A DNA stretch of 64,000 bases from Zopfochytrium polystomum (Eukaryota; Chytridiomycota; Chytridiomycetes; Chytridiales; Chytridiaceae): the NCBI GenBank assembly GCA_025765615.1, contig JAIVFJ010000014.1:124001-188000 (forward strand), given 5' to 3'. Under the pieces are notes generated by a model that had not been told where the DNA came from, did not search any database, and worked only from the letters and a program-made list of their open reading frames with translations. Shown piece after piece: positions 12,357 through 25,900 of the stretch (its first letter is position 1; each line of letters starts with the position of its first letter). Position numbers and translations under genes: made by a program.

Positions 12357-13214
12357 TTAGATGAAGCCGATCTTGTTTGCAACATCGAGGGCCTCGACGT
12401 CAGCCGGGAGCTTGATGTAGGCCTTCTTGGTGCCATCGGGCCTATTAAACAAACTTAGTAACACACCTTTGCAAATGGTGCAACGGTATGTTACCTGACG
12501 AGGGTCCTGATCCTAGCGACCTCAACGTCGTGGAGACGCTTGACCGCCTGCTTGATCTGACGCTTGTTCGACCGAACATCGCAGATGAAAACGAGGGTGT
12601 TGTCCTCTTCGATCTTCTTCATCGCGGATTCGGTGTTGAGCGGGAAGCGCAGAATGGTGTACGAGTCGAGAGGGCTGGAGCGGGGGACGGCGCGCCTCAA
12701 GTACTTCGGCTTGCGCGCGAGCTTGAGGGTCTTCGGGCGACGGAAGGTGGTGCTGGTGCGGACCTTGCGGGCAACCTTTCCACTTTGGCCCTTCAAGACT
12801 GCCTTCTTCGCGGCACTGGCCTTCTTCAAGGCATCGGCTGCATGAGGGCAGGGCCAAAAAGGGAATGTGTCAGATGGATGAATGAGAAGGATCGGCGGAG
12901 CAATCAGTCCACATCCTCGTTTCCACACGGGTTCTGCTGATGACTATCTCGGCAATTCCATAAACATCTGCGTCTGATCGGCCACTGTCCAATCCTTCCT
13001 CCGACCGTCCAAGCGCACTGGGAGTTAGCTCACCCTTCGATTGCGGCTTCTTCGCGACGGGCTTCTTCACGGGGGCAGGCTTCTTCGCGGGGGCAGCCTT
13101 TTTCGCCGGGGCGGCCTTCGAAGGGCCAGCCTTGGCTGGAGCCTCCTTCTTCGCCGGAGCCTCCTTCGCAGGAGCATCAGCCTTCTTCGCAACCTTCGGA
13201 GCCTTCGGAGCCAT
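12357..13214 (-). CDS. RPL25: 60S ribosomal protein L23a/L25 (uL23)
   Basis: A large-subunit protein at the polypeptide exit tunnel, binding 25S rRNA and docking SRP and NAC. It starts at ATG 13214 with a histone-like Ala/Lys/Pro extension (about 60 residues). Intron 1 (about 12842-13030) joins SK to ADALKK. The core then reads through [56 protein letters not shown] and VARIRTLVR. Intron 2 (about 12448-12494) joins to [11 protein letters not shown], and the protein ends DVANKIGFI, the conserved uL23 terminus. Both splice joins keep frame. Confidence 0.95.
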
Positions 13215-13742
13215 GTTAATGATGGGTTCTGTGTGCTTGAAGGCGGATTTTTTCTGTATTGGATTGACTTGTTCTCTCTCCTTTTTTTTTTTTTTTTCTC
13301 GTCGGCCTGTTTGGCTCCGAAAATGCGCCACACCCCCCCCCCCAAACAGTACAACGACCAGGAGTACGCATCATATTTGGGGTAAATATTGTCACTGCGC
13401 CAAATGCACGTCCATCATCGATCGGGGTTGGTCTCATTGTTGCATTCCTCTCCTCAACCGCTCGACCAATGTGAAAAGCGTCCAGCCTGAGCCGAGCGGG
13501 ATGTTGGGGTCAAAGAGAATCAAGCACTTGGAGAATGGCGCTTAAAACACCCCTTGGTTGTCGCCTGCAGAGTACAGTGCATAGAAAGAAGAGCCCCTTT
13601 TTTTATCCAAGTCAGCTCTACTAATTGTGAGACGCATAACTTATTTCGTCTGACTCAACCTTCGGGGGGTTTTGCTACCGTCGGTTACCTGGTGTTGGGA
13701 AACCATAAAGGGTTCAAACTCCGACCTGTTTTCTGATTTGAC
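13215..13742. other. Divergent intergenic region
   Basis: About 530 bases between the uL23 start (-) and the UNC93-like start (+). It holds homopolymer runs (T14 near 13282-13296, C11 near 13334) and no supported gene. Promoters of both neighbours must lie here. Confidence 0.4.
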
Positions 13743-15463
13743 ATGTCCCGACCGGCAGACACAGGAAGGGTACCGGTGGGTATGAGACGATCACGATCAT
13801 TTGTAACCGATCCGCAGTCGGCGCTTGAAGGCGCCTCCGGCGACCAACCCGCAACAGATCATGCTGACAAGCAGGGCCGTCTGGCAGATGTCTCCATTCT
13901 GGCCCTTGCCTTCTTTCTGATTTTTATTGCTTTCATGCTGGTTCAGGTATGCCCCACTGCATATTTTGGGAGGATCTAATACATCGAACAGAACTTGGCA
14001 ACATCGGTACTTCCAACGAACCTAGCATTTACCGTCCTTAGTCTGCTTTATGCCTCTTTTGCGTTTTCCAATCTTATCTGGGCCGCCCCGATAGTCCAAT
14101 CTCTCGGAACACGACCCAGCCTATTCCTTGCTTCTTTACTATACACAATCCTGGATGGGGCCTACGTTCTTTGCCTCCAAAACAGTAATAACGAATGGAT
14201 TCAGTGGACAATCATTACTCCTGCTGCCCTTCTGGCAGGTTTTGGTGCAGCAGTTCTCTGGACAGCCCAAGGGTGAGAAGTCGAATATTATTTAGAGGAA
14301 AACTCGTTCGTTGTACTAAACCAGTCCAAGGACCTATGTTACCCGGTGTGCTCCGAACGGCAATGTCGGGAAATATTCAGGAATTTTTTTTGGAATCATG
14401 GCTCTAGGAACAATTTCTGGACCATTCATAAGCAACTATATTTTAAAAGTGACTGGCAGCCAGGTAATTCCGGTTCGCCTTCGACATGTCATTTTGTTAT
14501 TTTTTATTTTTTTTTACATACTTCAGATTGCCGTTTTCAAAGCTCTTTTCGCGATCGGAGCCGGAGGCCCACTGGTTTTGCTGTTCGTGTGGTCTCGCCC
14601 CGAACCTGGGGTGTCGGCTGAAACAGCAGCACCACCTCGGGCAAAGTTGAGCCAAACTGCAAAACTGTTGGCAAACCCGATCATGCTGAAGCTGGTTCCT
14701 TTGTTCTATATGGTGTCTCTGGAACAAGGTACCTTTGAACGTAGAAGCACAGAACCCAGAAAGCTGAAGTGCAGCAGCGTTTTTTAGTGGGTCGCTACCT
14801 CTTTTCTTCAAATCTGGAGACCAGAACGCCGATCTTGGGAACAAATTCTACTTACTGTCTTGCATTGGAGCTGCGAACGCGGGGACCTCGTTTGTTATTG
14901 GCCCCCTGACCGATCGCTTTGGCTCGAGAGCCATGGTTGTGGCCGAGGCAATTCTACACAGTAGCACCATGGCATGCCTTTGGTTTGGCAATTTGGTCAA
15001 CAAGCGGGAATATTTGTTCGCTGTCGGTATCGCGCTCGGCATGTGCGACGCAGTTGAGTAGGCTGATTATGATTTCCAAGGTCCAATGTGCTCACTCTCC
15101 CTCAAGACCCTCATGAACCAGATATACAAACTTCTACCCCAGCTTTTCAACAAACCAGACGAGAGACCTTTTGCTTTCGCGTCGTACCGCTTCCACGGTG
15201 CGCTGTCAAATGGTGCCTGCTACTTCTTTTCCCGCTTCCTTCTGGGTTCTGATGGCCTCCCAAATGTGGATCTATGGGCTCCGCTTGTCCTTACTTTTTT
15301 AATTGCTGAACTTGCCGGTGTCTTCGGCGCCACTTCCCTCATTCGACACGCATCCGATGTGCTTGTGTCTGAAGACGACGCTATTATTGAAGGCAGTTCA
15401 AATTCAGCGATCAGCGAAAGAACGCGGCTTATTTCGCCAGGCCATTCAAGTTCAAACCAATAA
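13743..15463 (+). CDS. UNC93-like major-facilitator membrane protein
   Basis: A polytopic membrane protein of the UNC93 branch of the MFS fold; fungal members are mostly of unknown cargo. After a short hydrophilic N-terminus come repeated hydrophobic helices (ILALAFFLIFIAFMLV, then ALLAGFGAAVLWTAQGTYVT). The motif AAVLWTAQGTY is a hallmark of UNC93 proteins. ANAGTSFVIGPLTDRFGSRAM is the MFS-like loop. Introns: about 13948-13992, 14274-14333, 14463-14526, 14731-14778 (GT to GCAG, phase kept) and one near 15060-15110. It ends with a hydrophilic Ser/Glu tail. Confidence 0.8.
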
Positions 15464-15757
15464 CGAGTTTGGTGTTTCATCGTTTTTATTGGTATCTTAT
15501 TCGTCCCAGAGGGGTCATTCTACTAAATGGGAAGTGGAAAAAACCTATCAATGAAAGCTTTGTCAGCCCCAAGTCGGGATGCAGATTGCATGTTTTTCGT
15601 TTCTATGTCCCTCAGCGTTTGTCCCAAGATTCCCGAGATTGGGGTGCTTATATCAGAGTAGCGAGATGACGAAGAAGCGGAGGGTGATGGCGCGAAGGCT
15701 CGCTGAATTGGTGACCACGAGCTGTGAAAACGTACGGGAGACGGATGTGATTTCGGG
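15464..15757. other. Convergent 3' intergenic region
   Basis: The stops of the UNC93-like gene (+) and CEP164 (-) face each other over 294 bases. No gene or clear element is seen. Confidence 0.4.
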
Positions 15758-18700
15758 CTATGACGTGATCCTCTGGATATTCACATTAGCCAGTGCGAGA
15801 ACGACTTTGAGAAATTCATACTTTGAGTTATCTTTGTCCAGTTGTGTTGACCGAAACGATCGTCCACATAACGTTGACAGCTGGGTCTCCAGTTCGCTGA
15901 CTGAAGGTGTCAAGTGTGATTTTCTTGACTCTTGCTCAATCTGAAACCATATTAAAATTCTGTATGCAGTGGAATCCATCTCAACCTGCGACAGAAGCCA
16001 TGTGGTTCCTTCGGCATCGTAGAGCTCAGCTCTTCCGTCACTCTGAAATGCTTGGATGCGCTCCTCAATTCGCTTCTGCTTTTCGGAGAAGTCCTCATCA
16101 AGGAACTGCATAGCCGTGCGCTCCGATTGCTGACGCCGGCTGTGAGAGACTATTCCAAGTATGAACTGCAACTCACATGTCTGGCGTCGGACAGCAATTT
16201 TTTCTGCTCTTCAACAAATTTGCGAGCCTCTTTTAAACGTTTCTCTTCCAATTTGAGGCGCTGCCGTAGTCGAATGCTCGGGCTTTGCCAAGTTTAAGAC
16301 GCGTTCGCCAAAAATCAGAGTAAACTTACCTTAATGATTCCCCGCTCTCCGAGGCAGTATCAGATTCTGAAAGTGTGCTTTCTAGCGAGAGTCTTCTCGC
16401 TGAAGACGATGAATTTTTCCCTTGCCGCCGACCTGAAAGGCATATTATGAGTGACGTAAAGAGTTCAATCCTCACCATCACGTGACTTGCCGGGACTGAC
16501 TGCTGCGGGAGCTTCCTGCACTGTTGCTGACACCAATTCTGGAGGAAGCGGCCTGTTTTGGTCTTGCGCATGAGGTTGCTCCATCCCTTCCCTTCGTATT
16601 TCTTCGGCAGCACTTGACGGTGTCGGCGGCTTATCACGCTCCATTCTTCCGCGAATACTTACTCTTTCCGCTGCAATTGAGGCAGAAATCGCTCGCTCCA
16701 TTTCCAAGAGTGCGTCCTTCTCCACCGCCACTCGCTTTCTCAGCGTCTCTACTTCCATCTCCATGACTCCCACTTCAGTTTTTGCGTCTTCTGCCCTTTT
16801 CCTTCTTTCCTTGGTTTCGTTTTCAAGACGCTCAAGGATTTGCCGTTCGTCATCCATCGCCTCCGTCGCGTATTTGGCTCGGAGATCGTCGAGCCTCCGC
16901 GAGAGCTCACGTTCGAGCTGTGTGACTGCCCTTTCGTGGTCTTCACGGATTCTCTTCTTCTTCTCTTCAGAATCCTTCACCAATTGTTGTCGGATTTGAT
17001 CGATTTCCTGTTCCATATTCTCTTGAAGAGAAACCTCCGCTCTTTTGAGCTCGTCTTGCATGTCCTTACGAATAGCTTGAATTCTTCGTTCATTTTCCGC
17101 CCTTGCGTTCGCCCTATCAGCCTCTTCTTTTTCTCTTAGCTCAAGCTTCAAGCGTTCAAGGTCCGATGCGGATTTGGCTCTCCTCTCGTTCATTTCTGCA
17201 TCCCCTTTTCTCGTAAAATCCGAGAGCTGCTGATCAAAGTCCTCCTTGATCTTTGATATGTTGGACTGGTAACGCTCTTCCTCCTCCTTTTTGAACTGAG
17301 CCAGCTTCGTTTCAAATCTCAATCGAATTTCCGCCACTTGCCCTTCAAATCGGTCCTGCTCAGCCTTTTCTGCAATCTCAAGACGATTTATGATTTCTTT
17401 CGTTCGTTCTGTCTCGGACGCTGAAAGTCGCTCCAAGTCTCTCAGTTGCTTCTGGCGCGCCTCCTTCAGCTCGCGCGAGGCAGCTTCGAAGCGTTCGCTT
17501 TCCTCCTTTTCTAAAGCCGCCAGCCTTTCCTTATAACGTGCCTTGATAGCATCGGCCTTTGTATCGAAAAGAGCCTCTCCGTTGTCCGCCCGACTGGTAG
17601 AATCTTCAGTCGAATTCAGCTTCTTTGCTGTGGCGTCTTGTTGGGCTTTTTCGGGTTTGGACTTTTCGGAGGGCGGAACGTACTTCTTTGGTAAAGAAAA
17701 GGCGTCGTCTTCATCGTCTTCGTCTTCGTACTCGTCATCATCGTCCTTGTCGCTTTCGCTGTTACTTTCGCTATTTATGGCGGACGACTTCATTTTCTGA
17801 GCTGATCCGTTGACACTCTCGACCACAGCACCAGCTCGTTTGACGCTTTCGACCGGTGAAAGCGCCGAGCTCACTTTAGGAGCACTCAAAGGGACTTTGA
17901 CGATCAACTTCATCTTTCCAACGGGATCATCAACCGAGTGCTCCTTATCCTGATCAGATTCATCGTCCTCTTCCTCATCTTCTTCGCTGTCGCACTCCAG
18001 GCCGATTGCGACATTTCGAGCCTCCCGCGCCAACTCCAGTCGATCAAACGAGCTCGACACGGTCCTCCTAACATCGCTGTCAACCCCGAGTCCTTTTTCT
18101 TTCGTTGCGACAGGCAGTGGCTGTCGAGACATTACGGCAGAAAGCTTGCTGGGCGGCGGGGTGTTTGGAGTCGACGAAGATGGTGTAGATGTTGACGTAT
18201 CAATACCCCCTTGCTTGGAAGAAGGTATACCTCCCAGCAAAGGGGGCTTTTTGATGGCCTCTAGCGGCTGCTTGGTTGGCCCCAGTAAAGGAGGAGGGTT
18301 GACTTTGGAGCCCGAAGGGCTGGAGGTAGTTGTTGCTGGACTTGGAAGTGCTAAGGCTGCCTGAAACAAAAAATTATTAGTTGTCGAAAGACCAAGCTTT
18401 GAATGTACCTTCATCCTGTCCTGATTGCTCAAAGTAGCCGCTGGTGTTGCTCCAGAATCCAATTTGCTGTTTCCTCCGGGCTGGTCGACGAAATGGGATA
18501 TGATCAGCAAGGAGAGTCTACGAAGTCGAAGAGAGGGAATGTAAAAAAACCTGGCTTGCGGGCTTTCCTTTCGCCTTTTCTCTTTCGTACAAGCTTCTGT
18601 AATGCTCATCGCATGGATGATCCCATAAGCTCTCTCCTGTGGCGAAATTGAAGTAATAGATGTTGCCGTCCTCGCTCTGACTGTTCAGTTTACAAGTATT

Positions 18701-19017
18701 ATTAGCTCTGGTGAGTAAACTCGTCTGCATCCTCACCATGGCTTCCAGTTTGGCGGAAGTGGCGCCTTCAGTGACTCTCTTGCAATCCAAAACAAATGGG
18801 CGTCTTCCTTTTCGTCCATGCCGAGAAATTTGGCATACTCGAGGATTTCTGCAGGAAGTTGGGCTGCGATCTTTCTAAGGCCGCGCAAACGAAGTTACCT
18901 TGTTCTGTTGGTTCATAGTTTTCGTCGAACCTGCGAATTCGGAGTGATCAATGACTGATCGCTGAACAAAACAACGTAACGACGGGATCTTACTCCTCCT
19001 CCTTTTATCGACAGCAT
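15758..19017 (-). CDS. CEP164: CEP164-like distal-appendage protein (WW domain, coiled coil)
   Basis: A basal-body protein needed for docking and cilium/flagellum assembly. The N-terminal block is highly diagnostic: EPTEQ, then [53 protein letters not shown] and [13 protein letters not shown]. This is the CEP164 WW domain with its flanking helices. The small introns at about 18679-18736 and 18879-18902 join in phase. After an acidic, Ser-rich linker (17.6-18.4 kb) a long Glu/Lys/Arg coiled coil runs from about 17.6 to 16.7 kb. The last exon ends at 15758 with another helical region. The first exon is not settled: the ATG at 19017 is followed by a good donor (GTAAG) but its phase does not match the next exon. 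Confidence 0.85.
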
Positions 19018-19186
19018 ATACGTTTCAATCAGACAGGATCGGTGAGTGCAAATCGTCGTTGAAAGGTATTTGAAAACTGGATCTGGGTACAACTCACTAA
19101 TATGATTTGTTTGGACATACTAGGAGGCGTTTGAGACAATGTCGGGCTTTAAAATTTTCTTTTTTTGAACCCCGCAAGTTGATCAA

Positions 19187-22100
19187 TCACGACGAAACGA
19201 TGCCGTAAACGAATCGATCGGAGAGTATGCGATGCAGGTTGGAGATCGCACCGCGCACGACTTCACTCCGCTGCTTTAGATCTCTTCTGGCGTTCTTTGG
19301 ATCATCCTTTTCGTCCTCCCTGGAGTGGCCCTGATCTCTGCTGGAACACGCCAGGGCCGGAGCGATTCCCAGTCCCTCCCATCTTTTAACCCATAGCGCC
19401 AATCTGGTCCGCTCCCTGCGATGCCGTCCTGATGACTGCGCGAATACCATTGCGGCTAACAATAATGGGAGCAAAGCATCTAAAACCTCTTTTCCGCGAG
19501 TTACCAGAAAAGACTCGATGACACCGCCGGCCAGATCCACCGTATCTTCACAGACGAAAGAAGCGACGACATCAGGACAAATACAGGAAAAGAAGCGATC
19601 CCATGGATCAGAGTGCTTCTGAGAGGGTGAATCGAGTTCCAGCAGTGGCGAGCTGCCGATCAGCGGCTTCAGTTGAAGAGACGCGGCCAGCAGGACCTGG
19701 AGAAAGCACCGCGGCAGTAGTGTGACCTTGGAGATTTGGCTCTGCGCAAAGAATTTAATGCCGCCGAAGCAAACCTTCGAGCTACTCACCACTCGAACAA
19801 CTCCCATGGCAACTCCATACGCATACCAAGAGTCCACAACATTCGGGTGCTCTTGGCGCACGGCGAATGGCAAGTCCAATAGGACAAAGCAATTTCGATT
19901 AGCCTGTGCGCTATCCGACTGCCGACCTGCTTCCGCGATGTCGAGAAGATTCACAACACCTGACATTGTTGTGATTGATGTTGAATCTCGCTGATTGCTA
20001 CTTTGGCGTGTTTGAGGCGGTGGAAGCAAGTGGAGGAGATCAAGGCGAGTTCCCTCGTCAATCGAAGTTAATCCGCGAACGAACGATGCACAGAGGGGAA
20101 AATGTGAACGAAGGCAGGGCGCGAACAAAATCAGTGCTGCAAATACAAAATATACTTTAAGATGTTATAAGCACTTCGAAGTAGTACCCACCGGTTCTTA
20201 GCACATCATCTGCCACCCACTTCAATATCGCAACTGCCGCCTCTCTGGCTATTCTCGTCACAGAGTGCGCTTCACCAACCACTTGCAATATAACAGCTAC
20301 CAAGTATATGAAAGCCTTTTGCAGATGTGAGGGACAGTCTTGATGCATTATAACTCTCATGAAGCCACCACTTCGGCCGTCCCCCTGATTTCCTGCCAAA
20401 GTAGCCGCATACTCGGCATGGGTGAGCCCTGAAAAAAGAGACTCAATCACACCAGTTGGAACATGGCCAATTGAGGCTTCCTCTCGAAGTCCGCTACGGG
20501 AATGAACTCGTCCGCTGTTGGTCGGCCTGCTTTGCGCTTCCCTTTCTAAACGAATTCCGTCATCCTTTGAAGGCACAGAATTCTCCGGTCTCAATTCGCC
20601 CCATTTCTGTCCTTTTCGGTCTTGTACTCGAGTGGGATTTTCGCTTTTCGCCAGCTTCGCCAAAAGCAAAAACGCTGCCGACAGCTCATATGTGGAAAAA
20701 ATAGAACTGAAGAGCATGCTACATTTGCCTTGCGATGCGTGTCGACGGTGAGTGTTGATTACAGTCAGGCACTCCGACAGAACGAGCGTTGTGAATTGGT
20801 TCGTGGGATAGACTGCATCCGGAATGCTAGGGCCGCCATCTTCATCGGTGTGCACCGCTTCCATATTTTCAAGGTCTTGTGTGGACTGGCATCCATCGCG
20901 TTTCCCTCGTACCTCGCCCTCTGAATTTTCCATAGCGAGTGCACGACTGTCCAGCATTTCTTGAGCGCACATAAACAGTATGAAGCGGTTTCCGCTTTCG
21001 CTCACCCTCGGAAGACCCACAGGCAGGACTGACGCCGAATTGCTGTCACTCACCACGCCAAAACCTTTTCCTCCGCCGTTCGCTCCAACATTACCACCAA
21101 TCGTGCCCGCACCGACATTGCTGCCTGCTGGAAACTTTGCCGAGGTGGAGCTGGCAGCTGACGCCCATCCCTTGATTTGGAGCAGCATTTTCACTTTTTC
21201 GGCATCTGCAAGGTCGGGTCCCATGAATGCGAGCAGAATTCGTGCAACGGCCGGCATTTTGGTGAGGTTCGCAGACATTGTGTGTGTTAACAGAGCGGCA
21301 AAGTCTTTGCTTGCTGTGAAACGCTGAAAGATGAGATCTTTCGTCGGGCTGTGAAGGTGCAGGAGGTCGGCGATGATGACGAGAATTGTTGCAGCCGCTG
21401 CATTGTTCAGTCCGAATTGAGAAACCGAGAAGTAGCGAGCTTCCAAACACTAACCTTACCGTTCAGAATTGAAGAGTCCGCCGCGAAAGCAACCAATGCA
21501 GGTAAGAGCGTGTCATACAGCAAAAGTACGTCGGATGGTGGGCTGTGTTGGATTACTAGGGCAAGCTCTCTTTCCTTTTGTGTATTTTTGTGCAGTTGGT
21601 TAGACTGCCTGCAAAAAAATTACGAATCGCCAAAACCTTGGCCATGATGGTCGCTGGTAGCTCCGAAATTTCCTGCCCCGAAAAGGCATCGAGTCTAACG
21701 AGCAGCTTATCTCGGCAAACTGCTGAAGAAAACGAGGATCGACCGAAAGACATTTGTTGTTCTTGCACCCCAAATAGACTGCAAATAACTTTGAGGATTG
21801 CAATCTAAATTGCGTAGCGAGTTCAACATGAGAATAAGAAGTGAGGGTAAGAGGGTAGGGTGATTCTCTGTTCGATGACACACCTTGCCAATGTACTCCT
21901 CCAAGTCTTTGTCCGAACTGTGCAGGGTGTGGAAAGCGCTCTTAGAATGCACAAGTACAACCGCTGGCGCATTCGTTTTTGGCACAACAGCCCTGGCTTC
22001 TTCTTTTGTTGACGCTTCCGCTGCTTCGTGCGAACTCGTGACATTTGTGCTGATCATGTTGGCGGCGTCTTGCGGCAAGGAATTTTGTTGCTGTAACAAA

Positions 22101-22808
22101 CGGTGTGGGGTCCGCTGGACTTTTTCGAGGGGAGCAGGAGCTAGACCTTGCGTCTCAAGAGAGTCCGGTGATGATCCATCCTCCGCTGACGGCGCTGCGT
22201 GTTGCGCTCGGGCTGCCGTCTTCCCCGTTTTGGGCAGAACTCGCACAAGCTTCTCGGCCACCTCCATTGCTATGGTTGAGCCCATGAATTTTTCTTGCGC
22301 GTCATCACGGGGGACCGCGGACGACGACCGCGAGACGGCCACAGGACTAGCGAGCGTTGGAGGTCAAGCACTGCTCTTCCCAATCAAGCAATCAGACTTA
22401 CCCGCGCTTTCTAACGTTGGTGTAGATAATACTGAGAACCAAGGCTGCTGCTTCAGCCCTTCCCGCCGCAACGTTTGAAACCATGTCCTTGTGGACCGGA
22501 ATTCCCAGCTTGGAAAACACCCGCTCCAAAAGGTCCCAGTTGTTCTTCTTTGCAGCCGCACCGGTCCCGGTATCATAGGCATGCATTGCGACGTCGTTGG
22601 GAAAGTACTTTGAAAGGATTTCTGCGATCAGGAATCCATTTGCGAAGTCGCTGAATGGGAAACCGTCGTTGGCGAAAAACGGTTGGGAAATCGTCAAGGC
22701 AGAGCTGGCACATCATCTTCGTTCAGTTTACCGCTTTGCGTTTTTGATCGAGTAGCTCAGGTTCAAGCCTTGCACCCATCGCAGCACGTCCCGCGATAGG
22801 GCCATCAT
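19187..22808 (-). CDS. CH-domain protein, SPATA4/SPEF1-type, with long helical C-terminus
   Basis: Starts at ATG 22808: MMALSRDVLRWVQGLNLSYS, then after an intron DFANGFLIAEILSKYFPND and LERVFSKLGIPVHKDMV. This is the CH-like domain of the SPATA4/SPEF1 (CLAMP) group, microtubule-binding proteins of sperm tails and cilia. A Ser/Ala-rich linker (about 21.9-22.3 kb) follows. The rest (19.2-21.8 kb) is about 750 residues of Leu/Ala-rich helices with segments such as VTRIAREAAVAILKWVADDVL, suggestive of ARM/HEAT repeats. The intron at about 20124-20190 joins the two big C-terminal exons in phase. Animal SPATA4 is only about 300 residues, so this C-terminal part is a large extension. A flagellar role is inferred from the CH type and from the presence of other ciliary genes. 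Confidence 0.6.
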
Positions 22809-22922
22809 GGCCAACGTCCTCGGTACAGCGACAATTTCTTACAGTGTGCAGATCCACAAGGTCCAACAGGGAGTTTAAAAAAAAAAAAAAAATATAAATT
22901 GAAAATTTGAAAGAAAACAGTT

Positions 22923-25900
22923 TCAACACGAAGACTCAGCAATCTCGCTCAGAATTGGAGCTGCTTTGTGAGCACTCCTTCCAACAGCTCCCCAAACGCT
23001 CCTGACCACAACGCTTTCAATATCAGGAAACATTTCGCACAGCGAGTCGAACGCTGCTTTATCCGATTGTATACGAGACAGCAGTAAGCACGCCACCCTA
23101 TCGGGATCGCCGCCACCCTCAAGGACTGCGTCCCAAACAGCGTCCGATGTCGATTCATCCAACGGCGAGGGGTTGGCGTCGCCTTCATCCAAGCCAAGCT
23201 CCGCTGCGAAAATTGGTCTCATTTGCGCCGCAAGCGTAGCGTACTGCTCACGAACAGACGGCGGAAGATCCGCCAAAACGTCGCCCATATCGATATCCTC
23301 TTCGAAGGCATCACTTTCATCGTCGTTCGGGGAGTCGCCTATATACAAAGTACCGTATTCGTCTTGATTATAATCCTCTTCGTCCTCATATCTTCCGTGC
23401 AATTGCTCGTCATCTGAAGGGCTGTACAAGCCTCGCGCATCGAGAACTTCGCAATCGTCCCATCCCTGGCGTTGGCTGTCAGCTTTTAAAACGGAGAAAA
23501 ATCACGATTTACTCACAGCGATTCCAATCACGGGTCTCATCCCGGTTTTTGAACTCTGATGTTTGCGGTACGTCATTCGCAGTTTCCACTTCTTTTTTGT
23601 TCGAGCCTTTCCGCTGTTTCCGAGTCCTCCGCCGCCGCCTACGCGAATCGCGTTGCTTGAGAAGTGAAGAGTTGGTGGAGCGGGTTTACTGACTGTTCGC
23701 TCGTATAGTTTGCGAACGAAAAGGGAGGACGGGCTGAGGATGACGTGAGAAACTGAGTGATTCTCAGGAAACGTGAAGGACTCAAGGTGAAGAGAACTAG
23801 GTGCAGGCATCTGCCCTGTCGGTAAAGAGATCACGCTAGTGCTAAGACGAGACGTGGAGCCAATTGCTGCGGACGGGGAAGAGATCGACGAGGATGACGT
23901 GAGAGAAGACGAGGATTGCGAAGATTGAAGGTGACTTGATGAAGAAAGCGTCAACGATGAAGAGGAGCCAGGCGTCATAGCTAGCGCCATCTGACGGGTT
24001 CTCGCCCGAAATCGCACCTCCCCGTTGTCAGCAACCCAGAATACGCCCTCGTCTGTGAGGCTCACGATGCCTAAGTTCGCCGGAGTAGAAAGATTTGCAC
24101 TGAAGCGGAAGCTAGTCAATGTGTCCCCTGTCAGCAAGTCCACGACACGAAGCCGAGGACTGCTTCTTCGAAGAAATAGAAGGTTGACGGGGGGCTCAGG
24201 ATCCTGACCCTTCACACAGTCTGTCAAAACAGAGGCTGTAAATCGTGCAACATGCTTGAGGGTCGATGTAAGTAGAAATTGTGACGAGCCAAAACGCCAA
24301 CTTACGACATCGAAAATTCTGCCAAGCTCGATGTTCACAGGTGCAAGGTTCCATAGCGGGTAGTCATCTCGAACCCCAAGCGTAGACTCCGAAAGTTCGC
24401 TTCCATCGGGGGATGCTTCCTTCAGCCACCGCGATTCAATGTATGAAGACGTTCCAATAAAAAGTACAAGCTGCCCTCCGTGGTGGACACTCGCCCAAGA
24501 AATTTTCGATTGCTGGGACGCTGTCCGTCGAAATTTCGGTACAAGCTCCAACTTCGAAGTGAGTGTATGCACAACCGACACGGGCTTCTTTTGACCAGTT
24601 GTAGATGGTAAAGACGTGCAGAGGATATGAACCTGGCATAAACGCCAGCGAGAATCACGGGTGACCGAGACATGAAACAGATCGGGGATGGCCTCTGCCT
24701 CAAAATAGATGAACGAAGGCTGTGTTGCGCGGTAGATAGAAGTCTGACTGGGAGAACTTTTGGCTCCGCCGCTATTCAAAGAGCCAACGGAAACGCCAAT
24801 CATCATTGTCTCTGGTGGAACGATGAGCGCGCCAAGGTCCCACATGGAAACCTTTGCTGAGGGCTTTCTTGGATCGTTGGGACTTGCTGACCAAACAACT
24901 GTCAGCACGTCCTTAACCAACGACCATGCAAAAGGCCTGCACTGTCCGCCCGCTGAATCAGAAGAGTCATCGTCTGCAGGATTATCATGCTCGTCGCTGT
25001 CGAGAAACGGTATTTCGAATTCGGCACACAGTCCACCTTTCCGGAATATCCGGAAGTGGTCTACGCAACTGATGACAATGAAAGAGTCGCCAATCGATAA
25101 CCCAGTGATTCTCTGTGTGACCTTCATGTTCTCTTTAGGCGCATTGCTTGGTGCAGAGTGAAAACTTACATCTAGCTCAATGTAGTCGCCGTTTTCGACG
25201 CTTGTAATCCCACCTGCATTTCTCAGCCTGGACAGAAATGCGAAGCACACGTATCCTTGTTCAACATCGGCGACCCATGCAATGGAATCCTTGGTAAGGT
25301 CCAGGACGTGAGAGTGTCTGTATGGTGAATCACCAAGAGGTGGTCGCTCCTTCCCTCCCAGCTGATATGGGGTCACGACGATCTTGTCGGATCCCCAAGT
25401 ATAGAATCGTTCCTTCGATAGATGCTTATAAAGGACAGCATCCTTGTAGGTCATGCCAAAGAACTGCTGAGGATAACGAAGGGAAGCTGGCAAAGTCGTC
25501 GGGAACAGCCGAACGAACAAGCTCCGCCATAAGAGAGTGTTTTCTATTTGGCAGGAGTTAGTCAGACAGACCTTGTTCTAGGCAAAGCCACCTACGGTGG
25601 TTAGTGCACAGGTACCACCGACGGCAGGCGCGCGACGCTCTTAATAGACTGCGAACATCCAGCCAATGAAAGATAAGACCCCACACATCATCATTCATTT
25701 CAATATGCGAGTTTGCAGGAAACGATTGGGTAGTGGGGGAAGGGGCCTCAAGGGCAGAGCGACTCTGAAGGGGGCAATTCGATGGGGTTGACAGCGCCAA
25801 GCTTAAGATGCCGTCAACTAGTTCATCATCACGCTGTTCAAGCTCGCCGCGGCGAGGAGAATCACGGCCGGATCTATGCCCATCGGAAGCATCCTGCTTT

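Noticed and set aside
13620..13740. Possible tRNA from the GGGTTCAAACTCC word
   Set aside because: The T-stem does not pair, and there is no matching acceptor or D arm upstream.
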